From the NCBI GenBank assembly GCA_030704615.1, contig CM060732.1, positions 52,063,053 to 52,123,052 of the forward strand: a stretch of 60,000 bases of DNA, given 5' to 3'. A program made the translations under genes and the position numbers. This DNA is from Takakia lepidozioides (taxonomy: Eukaryota; Streptophyta; Takakiopsida; Takakiales; Takakiaceae). Shown in pieces: positions 1 through 11,788 of the stretch (position 1 is its first letter; each line of letters starts with the position of its first letter). Below the pieces are notes generated by a model. It had not been told where the DNA came from and did not search any database. It worked only from the letters and a program-made list of their open reading frames with translations.

Positions 1-886
1 ACCCCCCACATGCACTGCTCCAACTGTTTGACTGCAAAAATATAATATGTGATGGGGAGTGCAAATGACTCGATGAGAGTGAGATGTTGTCGGTTCTTTG
101 GGTCTCAACAGATCTGTTTTGATTTGATTCAACAGACTAGTAATAGTAGCAGTAGTACAGGGGGTGACTGACTCTTGGTCCATCACGTGGGTGGTTGATG
201 GAGACGAGTGGGCCATAGCAATGAGCCTGCCTACATCTATGTGTTCTGCATTACAATCTGCTTATGCCAAACATTCGTCATGGCGGCGCTACAGTTCTTG
301 ATCATCATCATCATTCATCACCGAGAGAGTTGCGAGTGCGAGCTGCAGTATGGGGACATTCTCGATCATCTATTCTGCGGCAAGTTTTCATGAATTGAAT
401 GTATTGCCACATCAGCTGCCAAGATGTCTTTGCTTTTTAGTTCAATGGGGTTTCGGCTCCCTGCCGCCAGACATTCAGCATGTTTCATTCTGAACTCGAA
501 ACCCTATGGTAGCTAGTGGGCACACATTGAACTATATGTACTTAGTTGAAAAGTTGCAAGGTGCACAGTTCTCTCGTTCTTCTTACCTGAACCCGCAAGT
601 GACGATATGAACTATGTATTACTGCATGGCCACCCCCATGCGGTACTGAGATTTGAGCTGGATATTGAAGTGAAAGAAGACGCAAGACAAAACCCTATTT
701 ACAGAATTCATGGTTTCCGATAACACTGCGAAGTGTTACGGGTGATCGAGCTCATGCATTATAAGTCCAGACAGTCAGCCCTTAATGACGGTTGGGTACC
801 TAGGCATAAGATCAAAAGAACTCTGCGCGTAGATTGACCGGGCAACCATACTCGCAATTTTACGACAGATCCGTGACGGCTATACC
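1..886. other. Intergenic, no gene seen
   Basis: No convincing coding sequence, RNA gene or repeat is visible. The right part lies downstream of the last recognised exon of the arginine/serine-rich gene on the minus strand, so it could hold its 3' UTR or further exons. Confidence 0.4.
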
Positions 887-2322
887 TCACCTTGCACATC
901 CCAACAGCTTACTCCAATCCGGTCCCGAGTTGCGGACAATCGGAATCGTGGGCCACTCTGATCCAGACCCCTTGGACCCCTCTTTCAGTAATTTCTCCTC
1001 CTCTCGTTCAGGGTCAGATCGTCCTGGGCTCTTCGTGTCCGGTGGAGGCATGTTTATCTTCTTGTCCTGGGGTGAACTTCGTTCAGACTTTGAATGGGCC
1101 GGGGACCTGCTTCGGCGCACGACCTGCAAATGGTTTTTGAGTTAGAATGCGGTACTTATGACAGCAGTACGCAATCAGTCATGAGACATAACACATTTAA
1201 AGAATCAAGAAGTTCTTTAGAATTGGTTTCAAGTAGTCAATACGAATCTCACATGTTCCATCAGAAAATCAAGCTGTTCAACAGATGTAGGACTGAATGA
1301 ACTGTAAAATTCTTAAATGGTGCCACTGTATATGGAGTTCACGTACCCTCCTCAATGATGCCTCTGAACTGAAATCGCTATCTCTCTGCCAGGGTGCCGG
1401 GGACCTGCATCGCCGCTTATCCTGCACGCCACTTTATCATTCTTTAAACATGCTCAAGATTTCAAGATTTGTACATACACGAATCATACATCATGTACAT
1501 GGGTTATAGCTCCCATCTTCTCAAGTGATGAGTCCGTGTTCTTGAAATGGTGATTGTAACAAATCCCAGAGGACTGCATAGTCTAACATAATTTCAGAAT
1601 GGTATGCCAGGACATACCCTTAGTTCCTCTGATCTATTGCTGGTCCTCGCAGGCTGCCTGACCGGGGACCTGGACCTGGATCGGCGCACACCCTGCAGCA
1701 AGCGATTCTTCAGAATTCATTTTCGAGATTACAACTATTATGTCTCCACTTGAATCTAGAAGGAGTCTAGAAGGACAGAGAAGGTCTCTAGAGGAGCTCT
1801 AGAGCAGAGTCTGTGTTCTTGAAATGGTGATCATAACTAACCCCAGAGGACTGCTTAACATTTCATCCGAATGGTATGGGACATACCCTTGGTTCCTCTC
1901 TCTCGCTGTTCCTCGCAGGCTGCCTGACCGGGGACCTGGACCTGGATCGGTGCACACCCTGCAGCAAGCCATTCTTGAACAAAATTCATTTCTCGAGAGT
2001 ACAACTATTGTGCACCCACTTGCATCTAACGGCACAGAACTTCTCTAGAGCAGTCTAATGTAACCTTAACTTAAGAGAGTCCTAGCAGACCATCATATAC
2101 ATACCGGCCTGTTGAAAGCGTCTCTTGACTCCCTTCGTCGTCCATCTCTTGAGGGGCTTGCATCCCTCTCTCCATCTCTGGAATACCTCGCCTCTCTGCT
2201 CCTGGAGAACCTTCCACGTACTTCCACATTGCGAGACGACCCATAATCCCTAGAACGCTCATACCCACCTGACCGTCCGCTACCAGCATATTTCTCACTA
2301 TCCCTAGGCATCGTGATCTCCC
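887..2322 (-). CDS. Arginine/serine-rich (SR-like) protein gene, five exons, with tandemly duplicated RS exons
   Basis: Five minus-strand exons can be read, all joined in phase 0: about 2322-2105 (ATG at 2311-2309), 1958-1887, 1692-1618, 1421-1347 and 1123-887. Donors are GTATGT, GTATGT, GTATGT and GTACGT; acceptors end in TGCAG or similar. Exon 1 is rich in R, S, D, E and G (for example RDGERDASPSRDGRRRES). Exons 2-5 each open with a related RRSRS(RS)PV or RRSRSPA core, so they arose by tandem duplication. Exon 5 adds an acidic/basic tail and reaches TGA at 889-887, although AG|GTGAGG there could instead be a donor. RS domains typify splicing regulators acting in the nucleus. No RRM is seen; the reading frame is open upstream of the ATG to a possible acceptor at 2323-2324, so an upstream exon may exist. 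The exact SR subfamily is not recognised. Confidence 0.6.
1099..2030. repeat. Four-copy degenerate tandem repeat underlying the RS exons
   Basis: A core CCGGGGACCTG (plus strand) recurs near 1098, 1396, 1661 and 1929, spaced about 265-298 bases. The last two units (about 1532-1757 and 1809-2028) are strongly alike along their whole length, including intron sequence; the first two match mainly over the exon core. This is tandem duplication of an exon with its flanking intron, the rightmost pair being most recent. Confidence 0.75.
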
Positions 2323-3415
2323 CTAAACGAGAGAAGCTCTACACTCCAAAGCGCTAATGATCCCACTTCCAGTACTGAACACCTACATTCCCCACCCCCA
2401 CCGAGAGACATGCTCTTGAAAGAGAAAAATTACTGTCTCAGATCACAGCTAATTAAATCTTCCTAGACTCTCAAAGCTTCCACCACCAAAAACCTTGCTA
2501 AGCCATCAAAGCTTCCACCCGCATTCAATTCCTCTGAAGCCAGTCAGTCACTGCAGAACCAGAGACGGTTGACGTCTCTGAGACAGGTCTGAGACGTGAG
2601 CTCGTTGTGCAGTACTGTGAGCACAACGACAGATACTCTGCGCGGCGAGATCTGAGAGAGAGAGAGAGAAGGTGGACAGCCGCGCGGCCCTCCACTTCAT
2701 CCCTCTAATATCATCCATCAACCTATTCATCCATCCCTTAACCGCCCTTTTTACTGCTCCACGTCACGGCATGATTAACCGAGCCGGGGAAAGGAGCAGT
2801 GGATGCATCTCTTCATCCATCTATCAACGGATCTTTACCTTGCAAAAGGTATCTACCGTACTCACGTTGTTTAATTAAAAATAGTATTAAATTAATGTCT
2901 CGCCAGCTGCAGTGGCGGAGTCCGATCCCGTCCCGTCCCAATCACCTTTACGGAAATTATTTAATAACAATTAAATATGTTATTTGACTGCAAGCAGGGT
3001 TGGAATGGATGAAACCTTTTGTTTCTCATTCGTCGTCGACGTCGGCTAGGCATGGGTTACAAGGCCGTTCCTGTGGGCCGCACGATCTAAGTAGAGGGGC
3101 GACTGAAAACCGTTCAAAGTGCAGGAGATTTTCCAATGGAAGCGCTGCAGAGCGCCACCTGTCGGTCACGATTGGATGTGTACTGTGCAGTCATTAGCTT
3201 TGACGTGACTACGATCCCAGCTCGCGCTCTCTCTCCCGCTCTCTCCCTCTCTCTCGCGTGCTCTCCAGACTCAAGCTCAGAGTCTCGCTCGACAGAATTT
3301 TTCTCTCTCGCTCGCATAAACTCGAGCGAAAGTCCTCACCCAGATAACGTCTTCCTGCGGAAAACGTTCTGTGGCGCAGACTTCCAGCTCTGCAATACAG
3401 GTTTTCGTCTTCCTT
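2323..3415. promoter_or_regulatory. Shared upstream region of two divergent genes
   Basis: This stretch separates the minus-strand RS gene from the plus-strand gene starting at 4122. It holds a (GA)n run at about 2653-2670 and a CT-rich tract at about 3224-3312, the kind of low-complexity pyrimidine/purine sequence common near plant transcription starts. No clear TATA box or coding region was identified. The role is inferred from position only. Confidence 0.35.
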
Positions 3416-4123
3416 TACAGTGCATGCGGTTACGTTGTTACCATTGTTTGGTCTGTGCAAAGCTTCACAATTTGAAGCCCGGACTTTGCAAAACGGTGAA
3501 TTTAAGTCTCTGAGTGAGGCGATATCGAGAATATATTAGCCTGACCCGTATGGTTTTTCAGGGAAATCGTTCCTGGACTTGTTTGGAGTGTATGTGCGTA
3601 CTCCTTCTCTTAGCACAGGGGTACTTGATGAAGGTCAATTTAAGTGCTGGACTGTAATTTTACCCATTCCCAGTTACACAGGTTCATGATGCGGTCGGAT
3701 ACTGAGAAATCTGTTGTATTGGCCATGTGCAGCCTCGTGCTTTCACAGATACGTGTTCTGCAATTCTCTACAGTGCATGCGGTTACGTTGCTACCATTGT
3801 TTGGTCTGTGCAAGGCTTCACAATTTGAAGCCCGGACTTTGCAGACCTTTGTATTGCAGTTCTGAGTGAGGCGATATCGAGATATTAGCCTGACCCGTAT
3901 GGTTTTTCAGGGAAATCGTTCCTGGACTTGTTTGGAGTGTATGTGCTTACTCCTTCTCTTAGCTCAGGAGTACTTGATGAAGGTCTCATGAAGGTCAATC
4001 TAAGTGCTGGACTGTAATTGTACCCATTCCCAGTTACACAGGTTCATGATGCGGGCGCATACTGAGAAATCTGTTGTATTGGCCTGTGCAGCCTCGTGCT
4101 TTCACAGATACCTGTTCTGCAAT
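3416..4123 (+). repeat. Direct tandem duplication (~350 bp) just upstream of a start codon
   Basis: Units at about 3416-3764 and 3769-4123 match over almost their whole length, with small indels and few substitutions. Shared landmarks include TGCATGCGGTTACGTTG (3421 and 3774) and TTCTGCAAT (unit ends). In the second copy the unit end runs straight into the ATG at 4122, so the promoter or 5' UTR of the downstream gene is duplicated. Confidence 0.85.
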
Positions 4124-5357
4124 GGGCGACGATGCGAAATATGAAGCTGCACGCAGATTTTTGGTGAATGACAATTCCTTCGACCAAAAAACTGTGAGCG
4201 AGACAATACGACATCTGCTCAAGGTAACGGGGCCCAGTTAGTAGATTAATGACAGTTTGGGCATTGAGATCTCGAAGCGAATGGATACTTGGGCTTCAGG
4301 AACTAATTAGTCTTTATTCCCTTTAAACTGGTCACTGATCCATTCTGGACAAGTTGGGTTGAAAGTGCAGGTTTACAAGGCAGATGCTCCTAACGTGGAT
4401 TCTACAGCAATTTGGAGTTTACTGGAAGCGGACAACGATCGGACCATTGTGGAGAACATCTTGCAGGTGCAAGCCGATGCGGTAAGTTCACATGTGGTAT
4501 GGGGGCTCTGTCTCCTCATACCAGTTGTCTTCAACAAGAAAGAATGTACACATAAGCCGTTGTTTGCCTTTGTCAGGGGCTGACGCCGGTAGTATGACTT
4601 ACCTTGAACCAACAGTTCGTCCGAGTTTTCCAGAAATCCTCTGTCTACATCCCTTCACATAAACATAAATCTGCTGTGTGTGATACCCCAAAAGGGCCTA
4701 GGCTCTTGGCTCAGCCTCCAGGCTCTCAAAGTTGGTAAACAGAGGTACATATTCCCTTGATGGCTTCCACAAGAAAGAGATCATCAAGGACCCATAATGC
4801 TGGCTCTAAAGGATAACCAAGATGTCTACAGCCTACTGACCACCTCTAGGAAGTGGTTGTGGGTTCAATCCACCAATTGGGTTGTCCACCTTCCAGCCCC
4901 GCAGTAACCCTTATGGCTCTTAAGCAAGGTCTAGTATTAAGTCCAGGAGGGCTCTCGTATATATAGATCTGCATTTGCATGCCTATCATGACAACAGTAT
5001 TGTACATGTGTGTAGACTGTTGGTGATCCTTTCGTCAATGTCGGCAAGTCGCCTTGCAAAAGGCGCAGGAGCCCCCGTTTCAGGCCTATACGGGCCTCCT
5101 TTACTGCAAATGCTCCAGTACCAGAGGTGAGGAGGAGCTCCCATCTCCATGATGCTCAAGTACCAGAAGCGAGGAGGAGCTCCAGTCTACGTGATGCTCT
5201 CCGTGATGCTCGAGTACCAGCACTGAGGAGGAGCTCCCGTCTCCGTGATTATTATGTGGCCCGTTGGAATGCAGTAGCACAAGTGAGGAGGAGCTCCCGG
5301 CTCCGTGGTGGTTATGTGGACCCTTGGAAGCAACCACCGTCGATTCCAGAGGCTCAG
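4122..5357 (+). CDS. Unrecognised spliced gene with RRSSRL repeats
   Basis: Three plus-strand exons can be read in phase 0: 4122-4223 (34 codons from ATG, donor AAG|GTAACG), 4371-4481 (acceptor GTGCAG, donor GCG|GTAAGT) and 5016-5357 (acceptor TGTAG, donor CAG|GTAAGA). The first two encode a helical-looking, acidic segment beginning MGDDAKYEAARRFL. The third is basic and holds RRRSP followed by four RRSS-type repeats (RRSSHLHD, RRSSSLRD, RRSSRLRD, RRSSRLRG). Such basic RS-like repeats suggest a nuclear protein, but no family is recognised. The 3' end is not found; it may continue past 5357. The gene is divergent from the RS gene. Exon assignments rest on splice-site consensus and open frames only. 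Confidence 0.45.
4780..4985 (+). mobile_element. tRNA-derived SINE, degenerate copy
   Basis: Contains a B-box-like GGGTTCAATCC at about 4863 and a weak A-box-like TGGCTCTAAAGG about 60 bases earlier. Downstream blocks TGTCCACCTT, CAGTAACCCTT and GGAGGGCTCTCGTA match, in the same order, the copy at 10790-11040. It sits inside an intron of the gene at 4122-5357. Confidence 0.55.
5128..5330 (+). repeat. Minisatellite with GAGGAGGAGCTCC core, inside an exon
   Basis: The core recurs at about 5129, 5173, 5227 and 5287 with spacing of 45-60 bases. Because spacing stays a multiple of three it yields repeated RRSS(R/S/H)L motifs in the third exon of the plus-strand gene. The antisense strand is also open here, a by-product of the composition. 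Confidence 0.7.
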
Positions 5358-5689
5358 GTAAGACAGTTCTAACGAAAAGTAGCTTCAGATTTTCTTGCAA
5401 GCTTCTTGCATAACTCCATGATACTAGATCGTAGGATACAATAGTGGTTGTGGGTTCGTCTTTGATACCAACTGTGTACACTAACCATGAAAATATTGAA
5501 CACAGTGTGTGTCAGCATCAACATGTATGAAAGATGGCTTCCAAGGTGCGATCTCCATGACCTTTACACGACGAGCCTTGGGAGCTCTATGTGAGCACAA
5601 ACAGAAATATGGTTCATTGAACCGGCTTTGTACAACTACACTATCTTTACCCGCTTGTGCGTCGTCGGATTTTGGAAAACCCAAATTGT

Positions 5690-5965
5690 CATGTTTCGAC
5701 CCGAAAAAAAGGAGGCCTTATGCACATGCCAATTGTTGGGAAAGTTGGGATGCGGTTGTAAGGTCTGGAGTGCCTATGGGAGATTGTAGCACAAACGTTA
5801 CTAATATAGAGGCAATTAGGAAATGCCAAAGAAAAATGATCGATAAGGAACGAATCACTAGGTTCATGTTCAAAAAGTTTCGAGATGCTTATAGATTTAA
5901 GTCTAAAGGATAAAAAACATCGAATTGACTAAAAGTGTGCTTGGGAATACAAAAATATACTTTGC
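5690..5965 (+). repeat. Dispersed repeat encoding a 'CWESWDAVV' segment
   Basis: The open frame here contains HANCWESWDAVVRSGVPMGD and then a basic helix-like segment ending at the stop near 5911. The same coding segment recurs on the minus strand near 17393-17330 (HAHCWESWDAVV) and, more degenerate, near 16810-16740. Flanking non-coding sequence (AAAGTGTGCTTGG... then AAAAATATACT) is also shared, so this is a repeat family and not a lone gene. Family unknown; possibly a transposon fragment. Confidence 0.55.
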
Positions 5966-6213
5966 TTTCTACCCTAAAGTGCCAAATAGAGAATTGGTTA
6001 AACCCAATTGAGTCATGGAGGTTTAGCCCTAAACTTACTTGGGCACAGGGTTATGACAAAATATGGGAGAGAGAGGAAAGAGCATGCTACAGAAAGGTCT
6101 CGGTTGGGGTTGAGAAAGGAGAATGAAAACTTGTCACTGAAACTGGAGCAAAGTACTTAATGCTTGCTTAGAAGGAAGTTTGCGTTTGCCAACTGCCTTA
6201 GAAATAATACTAC

Positions 6214-6399
6214 CTTTAGTGACAACACTTGGATATGATGGCAACATGGCGAGGTCCTGATTGAGTAGGAGGCCGTGCATGAGAAAACCCCTCCCCTCCT
6301 TTATTATTATGAATAATGTTGTGTAAAAAAGGTGCTCTGGGCTTCCAATCAATGTCCATCTCAAAGAGTTTGTCAGCCTGCAATCCATCAATCCATCAG
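6214..6399 (-). pseudogene. PIGN: PIGN exon 2 (GPI ethanolamine phosphate transferase 1)
   Basis: Reading the minus strand, a phase-1 acceptor (CAACAG|CT) joins exon 1 (…ATAG|GTTT) to give an ADGL motif, followed by ADKLFEMDIDWKPRAPFLHN, then FSHARPPTQSGPRHVAI and SVVTKG, ending at a donor AAAG|GTAGTA. These match the conserved N-terminal alkaline-phosphatase-like region of PIGN (family signature SHARPPTESRPGHVA). An 8-base tandem duplication (GATGGATT twice, near 6383-6398) and a second frame change before SVVTKG break the frame. The enzyme adds ethanolamine phosphate to the first mannose of the GPI anchor in the ER. Confidence 0.75.
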
Positions 6400-6892
6400 C
6401 TGTTGCCCACCACAAACAATATTACTAGGTGTATCTAAGGAGCTTCACAGTACATGCATTTCCGGTTTGCAAGTTCGATTTACTGATTTGTCCATTCTTT
6501 CTACCTCTTCCTTTGGTATACACGGGTTGTGATCATTTCCAACGTGAACCGAAAATGCAAGGTAGACTATTCATTGTGAATGTTCAAACATGGAAGTTTG
6601 GGTTAACGGTGAAATACACACCACCTCTCTCATTCTACCTTTCACTCACAAGGACCTCGTAATGCTGGGGAATAGGTGCAGCCCGAGTGTGCAAAAGAGA
6701 GAGTGGGGAAAAATGAACAAAATCAATCAAACTGAAAACGCAAAATGGGAAATGCAAATAAGAACACAAATGAGAACAATTAAAGGGGGGAAACGAAAAT
6801 GAAGACGAATTGCTTATACATTTCCTCTTACACAGTATAAGAATTTGAAACCCTGTTGAAAGCGGGGGAAAAAATTTGGTGAGGCAAAAAAC

Positions 6893-7088
6893 CTATGAAA
6901 AGTACAAGGCGTTTGGCTGGGGGACGAATCCGGGGTGGCTCTGGGTCCATTCCATGGACGATGGGCGTCTTGAAGTAAATGTCAAAAATACTGAGCATGT
7001 ACAGCGAATGCAATACAACCCCCAGCACCACCAAACCCACCTCCCTCCTCCCCGCCGCCCCATTTCCCTTCTCATGCCTAACCTGCAC
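6893..7088 (-). pseudogene. PIGN: PIGN exon 1, N-terminal signal-anchor region
   Basis: The minus strand encodes a hydrophobic segment VVLGVVLHSLYMLSIFDIYF followed by KTPIVHGMDP and PPAKRLVLFI, then a donor ATAG|GTTTTT. This is the characteristic N-terminus of PIGN: one transmembrane segment, the FDIYFxxPIVHGM motif, and entry into the metal-binding catalytic fold. A likely start ATG (about 7054, MGRRGG) is one base out of frame with the rest, so either a one-base indel is present or the start lies elsewhere. Together with 6214-6399 it forms a co-linear minus-strand N-terminal part, opposite in strand to the later PIGN exons at 22.4-35.8 kb. Confidence 0.75.
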
Positions 7089-7099
7089 ACTGCTGTCTC

Positions 7100-10000
7100 A
7101 TAACGCTTGAGCTTTGAGCTTTGCAGGCTGGCTACCCCCTTGCGTAGAGCGACCTGAACATCATGTATACAGTGAACTCATCTGAGCTTTTTGGACAGCT
7201 TATTCCCAAGGACCAATGGTGAGCCATGAATGGTGCACATTATTGGGGTTATGATCTGGTATATATCTCTAGTCTTAAACGTAAGCTATGTAATGGGGTT
7301 TCAGGAGGGTTCCCGTCCATAATTTTGATCTTATGTACAGTACATTAATTTTACATATAGACTTGGTTGAGGCTTGAGCTTCAGATTCCTTTACCTGGAT
7401 TTTCCCCGTAAACTGAGATGGACCTGGCAAGAAAGGAAGAACTCCAACTGGAGGTCCTTGGCCCGTATCACCCTTACCTAGAGCTGCATTCAGTCCACTG
7501 TACATATCCCTAGTGCTTTCAGACTTATGTCTAATGTTGTAAGTATGGTCTCGTATCTCTAACTAACAATACAGGGGTCATGTATTCCATATGCGAAGAA
7601 ATCATAAACTTGTATATTAAATGTCATAACTTGGTGGTGGTTATAGATCTATCATAGACACTGTCATATAGAGCTTCAGATTCCTAAGTTGCTAAATTTC
7701 AGACAAATCCAGGTAACCTCAAGATATATGGACCGAAGACAGAAAGAACCACTAGAGATTTAAGAACCACTAAGAAACTCTAGTACGTAATGGCCAGAGC
7801 CGGGTAAACTCTCCAGAAGAGACGCAACCATGGCCACTATGTACATGTGTAGCTACATGGAATCAGCCCTGGGACGTCCTTGGCCCATATATTCTGTAGG
7901 CTTCTCCTCACTCCAAGTTGTGCAATCTGGACAATAGTGCAACTTCTGCAGTGGTACACTCAAATCAAGGATGGATAAAATTAGCGATAATCTGCATCAA
8001 CAAAAGTGCGTCATCTCAATCCATGTGAACTCTGAAAGAGCTCTGCAGGTTTTGAATTGACATCATGTTGTAAATGAGATCTAGTGTAAATATCAGGCAT
8101 CAAAAGCTATTTTTTGGAGGATCTGGATCTAGCCATACATACCATGGGGGATTCCTCTCTACATAGAAGAGTTAACCCTGAGCCAAGCTGATAATTTAAG
8201 TCAAGATTAATTATGAAGAGGAGTGGTAATTACCATAATTTCAGCTCATGTGCAATTGTTAAATTGTATCCACTAGGTCTAGCCAGGCAAAGCCCTGAAG
8301 TCTAATAGGCCAGAGAGCCATATTGTGCCCAGGTAATCAATTGATAATGGGATCAAGTAGTTCCAAGGCTGTTAATCTATGTTGGAAGGAAAGATATTTA
8401 ACCACATATATATACGTACATGTCTCTCAGTGTTGAATTGTACATATACTTGTAGCGAATATTTATTTCCAAGGAGCTCTTTGATCTGTACACTAGTTCC
8501 GTAAATAATTAGGAGGGAACCCAAAGCTGTAATTCTATATAGAGAATTTGTATGTACATCTAGATTTCTTTGTACAGAGAGCTCTGGCTCTTTTGCCTTA
8601 AATACCTAGAGGAGAGATACCACACGCACTCGCATACATACATGATGAATCGGATAACTACAGAATAGACCCAAGCTATTCCAAACAAAAATTGGAGTGC
8701 TCAGTCAATTAATGACTGCACATACGTGGACCAGCTATATGTATAACTCTGTAGTGCCTAAGAAAGTAAGTGCAAAGAACATATAGGGCTCCACCAATTG
8801 TGCTCAAAGCGTAGGAGTGTATCTGTCAAGTGACGTTTTGACGTTGAATCGAAGGAGTATTGTGTGCACTGTAAGGAAGGTCTCAGATGACAGAGATAGT
8901 GTAGTAAAAGTGTGCCAGTCAAAAGAAGATCTAAGTAACACAAAGAATTGATTCAGGAGTTTGACAGGAATGGCGTACATTCACTCTTCGTTTTGATTCT
9001 GATATTGATTTGAGTCTTGAGCATGTGGAGGCATCCTTAAATTCTATCAGGAATGTCGGACATGTCGACTGAAGATTCGATTTTGATTTAGTCTCCTGTG
9101 GAGGCGCAAGTGTCTTTGGAGTGCAAGCTTGGAATGACAGGAGTCCTGACAAGGCTTCATGCATTTGATCTTGTTCTCAAGGATAAGCAGACTGTTGTTA
9201 CAAATCACATGTCAACGCTATGCACCTTAGCTACTAATCACTCATTGTGAGGGAAGTCCCCTGGGTCCACTTTAGCACTTAGTACTGTAAACAGACATGA
9301 CCTCATATGAATCTCAACATGTTCAGAAGACTAAGACCACTTTTATACAGAGTTTGAAGAATACCAAATCCTTGCATCAGCGGCGCCATTGGTTTTACTT
9401 TGTCGCGGTGTGAGAGATTTGCGGTGTAATTAGAAACTTCCGTGCAATTGAAGGTCCACATTACTAAATTAGTAACTGCACAAATTATACACTCCTCAAT
9501 TTGTACATGCTCAGCATTGGATTTCTCATTCTATAACATTGAGAGGTGTCACACCAGAGATCTACTCTTGAAAATTTATACTGCATATGGAAGTCCTGCC
9601 TATTACTGGAAGTACGGAAGGAGCCTAAGGTTCATGAGCACGTGTTGCAGCATTGAGAGCAACTCAAAACCATAAATTTGAGTCTCATATGTACCTACAT
9701 TGATTACTCAAAGGACCCAGCACCCAGAGCTACGTCGAAGATAAAGAAGATTTAGGCAGTGTTAAGTTAAGACTGCCTCGTATGTTAAAATGGCCCACAA
9801 ATGACATTAGTTCTATTAACACGTGTGCAAGTAACGACAATAGACAATAGCAGGCCTCCAGAAGCTGGATGATTTGACACTTAGGCACCTCCTCACGGAT
9901 TGCACGGAGAACTTAGTCGTTAAGACCACACACTGCACACGGGTTTGCATGTATACTAATTATCTCATCTGCAATGGCTACCGTATTTCGTGGAGAAGGC

Positions 10001-10780
10001 CTATCATCGTACAGCTGCTATCGCAGTCGTTACTACAAAACAAAAAAGATTGATCACTTGTAAGTTGTTGCATTCTGAAGGCGTGGTATGATGAAGGTGA
10101 AGACTTGCAAATGTTGAGAGTCTGTGAAATTCCAACAGATACCATCAATCCTCAAACTAAGGGCTTTGTGGGGGACACTTTAAACTCTCATCCTCATGAC
10201 ACTGCACCAAACATTCAAATTTGATGAAATGTTTGGGAATTTTGGACATGTAATGAGGACTACTTACAAGCATCTGTCAAGATTTGAGATGTGGGGGGGT
10301 TTATTATTGGCTCATTTGAGTTTGTAACCGCCTGCCTCAGTCAACCCAGTGTCGAACTGGAAAATGGGTGGGCTTTTATAAAGGAATTTTGGGAGTAAAA
10401 ATCGAAAATTTCGCCAGAAAGTGCCAATGGTTAAATATTAAGAGCCAGAATTTTCCTGCGTGGACCTCTTAAAATGTGACACTTGTTATATAGCCACTTT
10501 TCTAAGCCTGCCACCTCGTTATTCTCGCCACATGGGCACTGGATAGAATTTACATGTAGCCTTTGTGGCGATTTTGGAAAAAACAAAACAGTGAGTCAGC
10601 CCCAATGAGCCATAATTATGGCTAAAATTCATCTATGAGATCATGATAAATTGCGTGCAGAACTAACTTGTGAAGAAAAGAGAATGTAAATCACATTCAC
10701 CTAAGTACAGCAAGACCATGGCATGGATGAGTACAATTCTTGCCCATCCACTTCAGATGAGGAGAGAGATCAGTTTGAGA
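7100..10780. other. AT-rich intergenic stretch, no gene seen
   Basis: Only short unconvincing open frames occur. No RNA gene, TIR or LTR was recognised in about 3.7 kb of sequence. It may be a mix of old repeats or intron of the disrupted PIGN locus. Confidence 0.4.
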
Positions 10781-10789
10781 TTGGAGTTA

Positions 10790-11040
10790 AAATACATGAA
10801 CTGGCAAGTCAAAGTTTGCCATAAAGAATGATCCATTACAACAAGGAGATAACCGTAGTCAGATAATGTAAAAGTATGACGCCTCCCCAAGGGATCCAGT
10901 GTCTCTTCACCACAAGGGCTACTGCCTTCCAGCTGAAAGGTGGACACCTTCGTGACACACATGACACACCAGACCGTGGTTTGAACCCACAACCACATCC
11001 AACGTGGTATGTGCCCATTACCACTGGGCTACATGCTAGT
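10790..11040 (-). mobile_element. tRNA-derived SINE
   Basis: On the minus strand an internal RNA polymerase III promoter is visible: A box TAGCCCAGTGG at about 11030 and B box GGGTTCAAACC about 45 bases downstream, with spacing as in tRNA genes. The body that follows (GTCCACCTTTCAGC, CAGTAGCCCTTGTGG, GGAGGCGTCATA) is shared with the degenerate copy at 4780-4985. The lack of a foldable full cloverleaf and the non-tRNA body argue for a SINE, not a tRNA gene. The 3' end is only approximate. Confidence 0.65.
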
Positions 11041-11059
11041 CACATATTTTACCTTTGAA

Positions 11060-11788
11060 CTGCGGCAATGAAACTAGGGCTTCGTGTTTCTCCGCACTAC
11101 TACTAGCGACGAAGTCTGAGAACTATGTTCAATTTTTCACAAAAAAAGGGCTGGGTCATCCCCACGGTGGTACATGCAGAGATCCCGTGTTTTGTTTTTT
11201 TCTGGAAGAAAAGTGGCAGATCTGCATTTCAACATTCAATTTTCACAAGCCGCATCAATCAATAACAACATACCCAAATACCCTTACATTCACTGTAGGA
11301 ACTTTCAAGCATCCACCATGGGATTGGATCAAGGCTAGCTTTTGACAATATTCATGCAAGTTCATCAAGGGCTCCATCCAAAACCACACCACGAGAAACA
11401 AACACATGTCCAAATTTAAGATGCTGAACAAACTTGTGCACAGGGCTGCCCCTCTCATCAAGCTCATTAAAATTCGTATTCACTTCCATCTTGAAGCTTT
11501 GGAGAAGCTCCACCACCCAAACCCAGAATTAGGACAACACTCTGATTTCCATCCACTGTCACCAAAATCAATAAAAAATCACCCCTTCAGTCAAGTGCAA
11601 TTATGGGCTGACTTCCCACCCATGCCGGGTAGACCCCACTATCATTTCCTGTGGATTTATGGCACAGGAAATTCACTCAACAGTACATCATGGTCAATAC
11701 TTTCGGGAAATGGTGGATGGTGTGAGTAGCTAAGTCACAGATCAATGAATGAAGCAAGACACTCGCATCTTTCCAAGAAGACATCCTT
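11060..11788. other. Intergenic, downstream of PPR-DYW pseudogene
   Basis: No gene recognised; open frames on either strand lack family resemblance. It lies 3' of the PPR-DYW stop codon. Confidence 0.35.

Noticed and set aside
5101-5481. 126-codon minus-strand frame with repeated SSSSLVLEHHG
   Set aside because: It is the antisense of a minisatellite; the plus strand has good splice sites and a basic repeat domain.
10981-11040. A functional tRNA gene
   Set aside because: A and B boxes are present, but no full cloverleaf forms and a SINE body follows.
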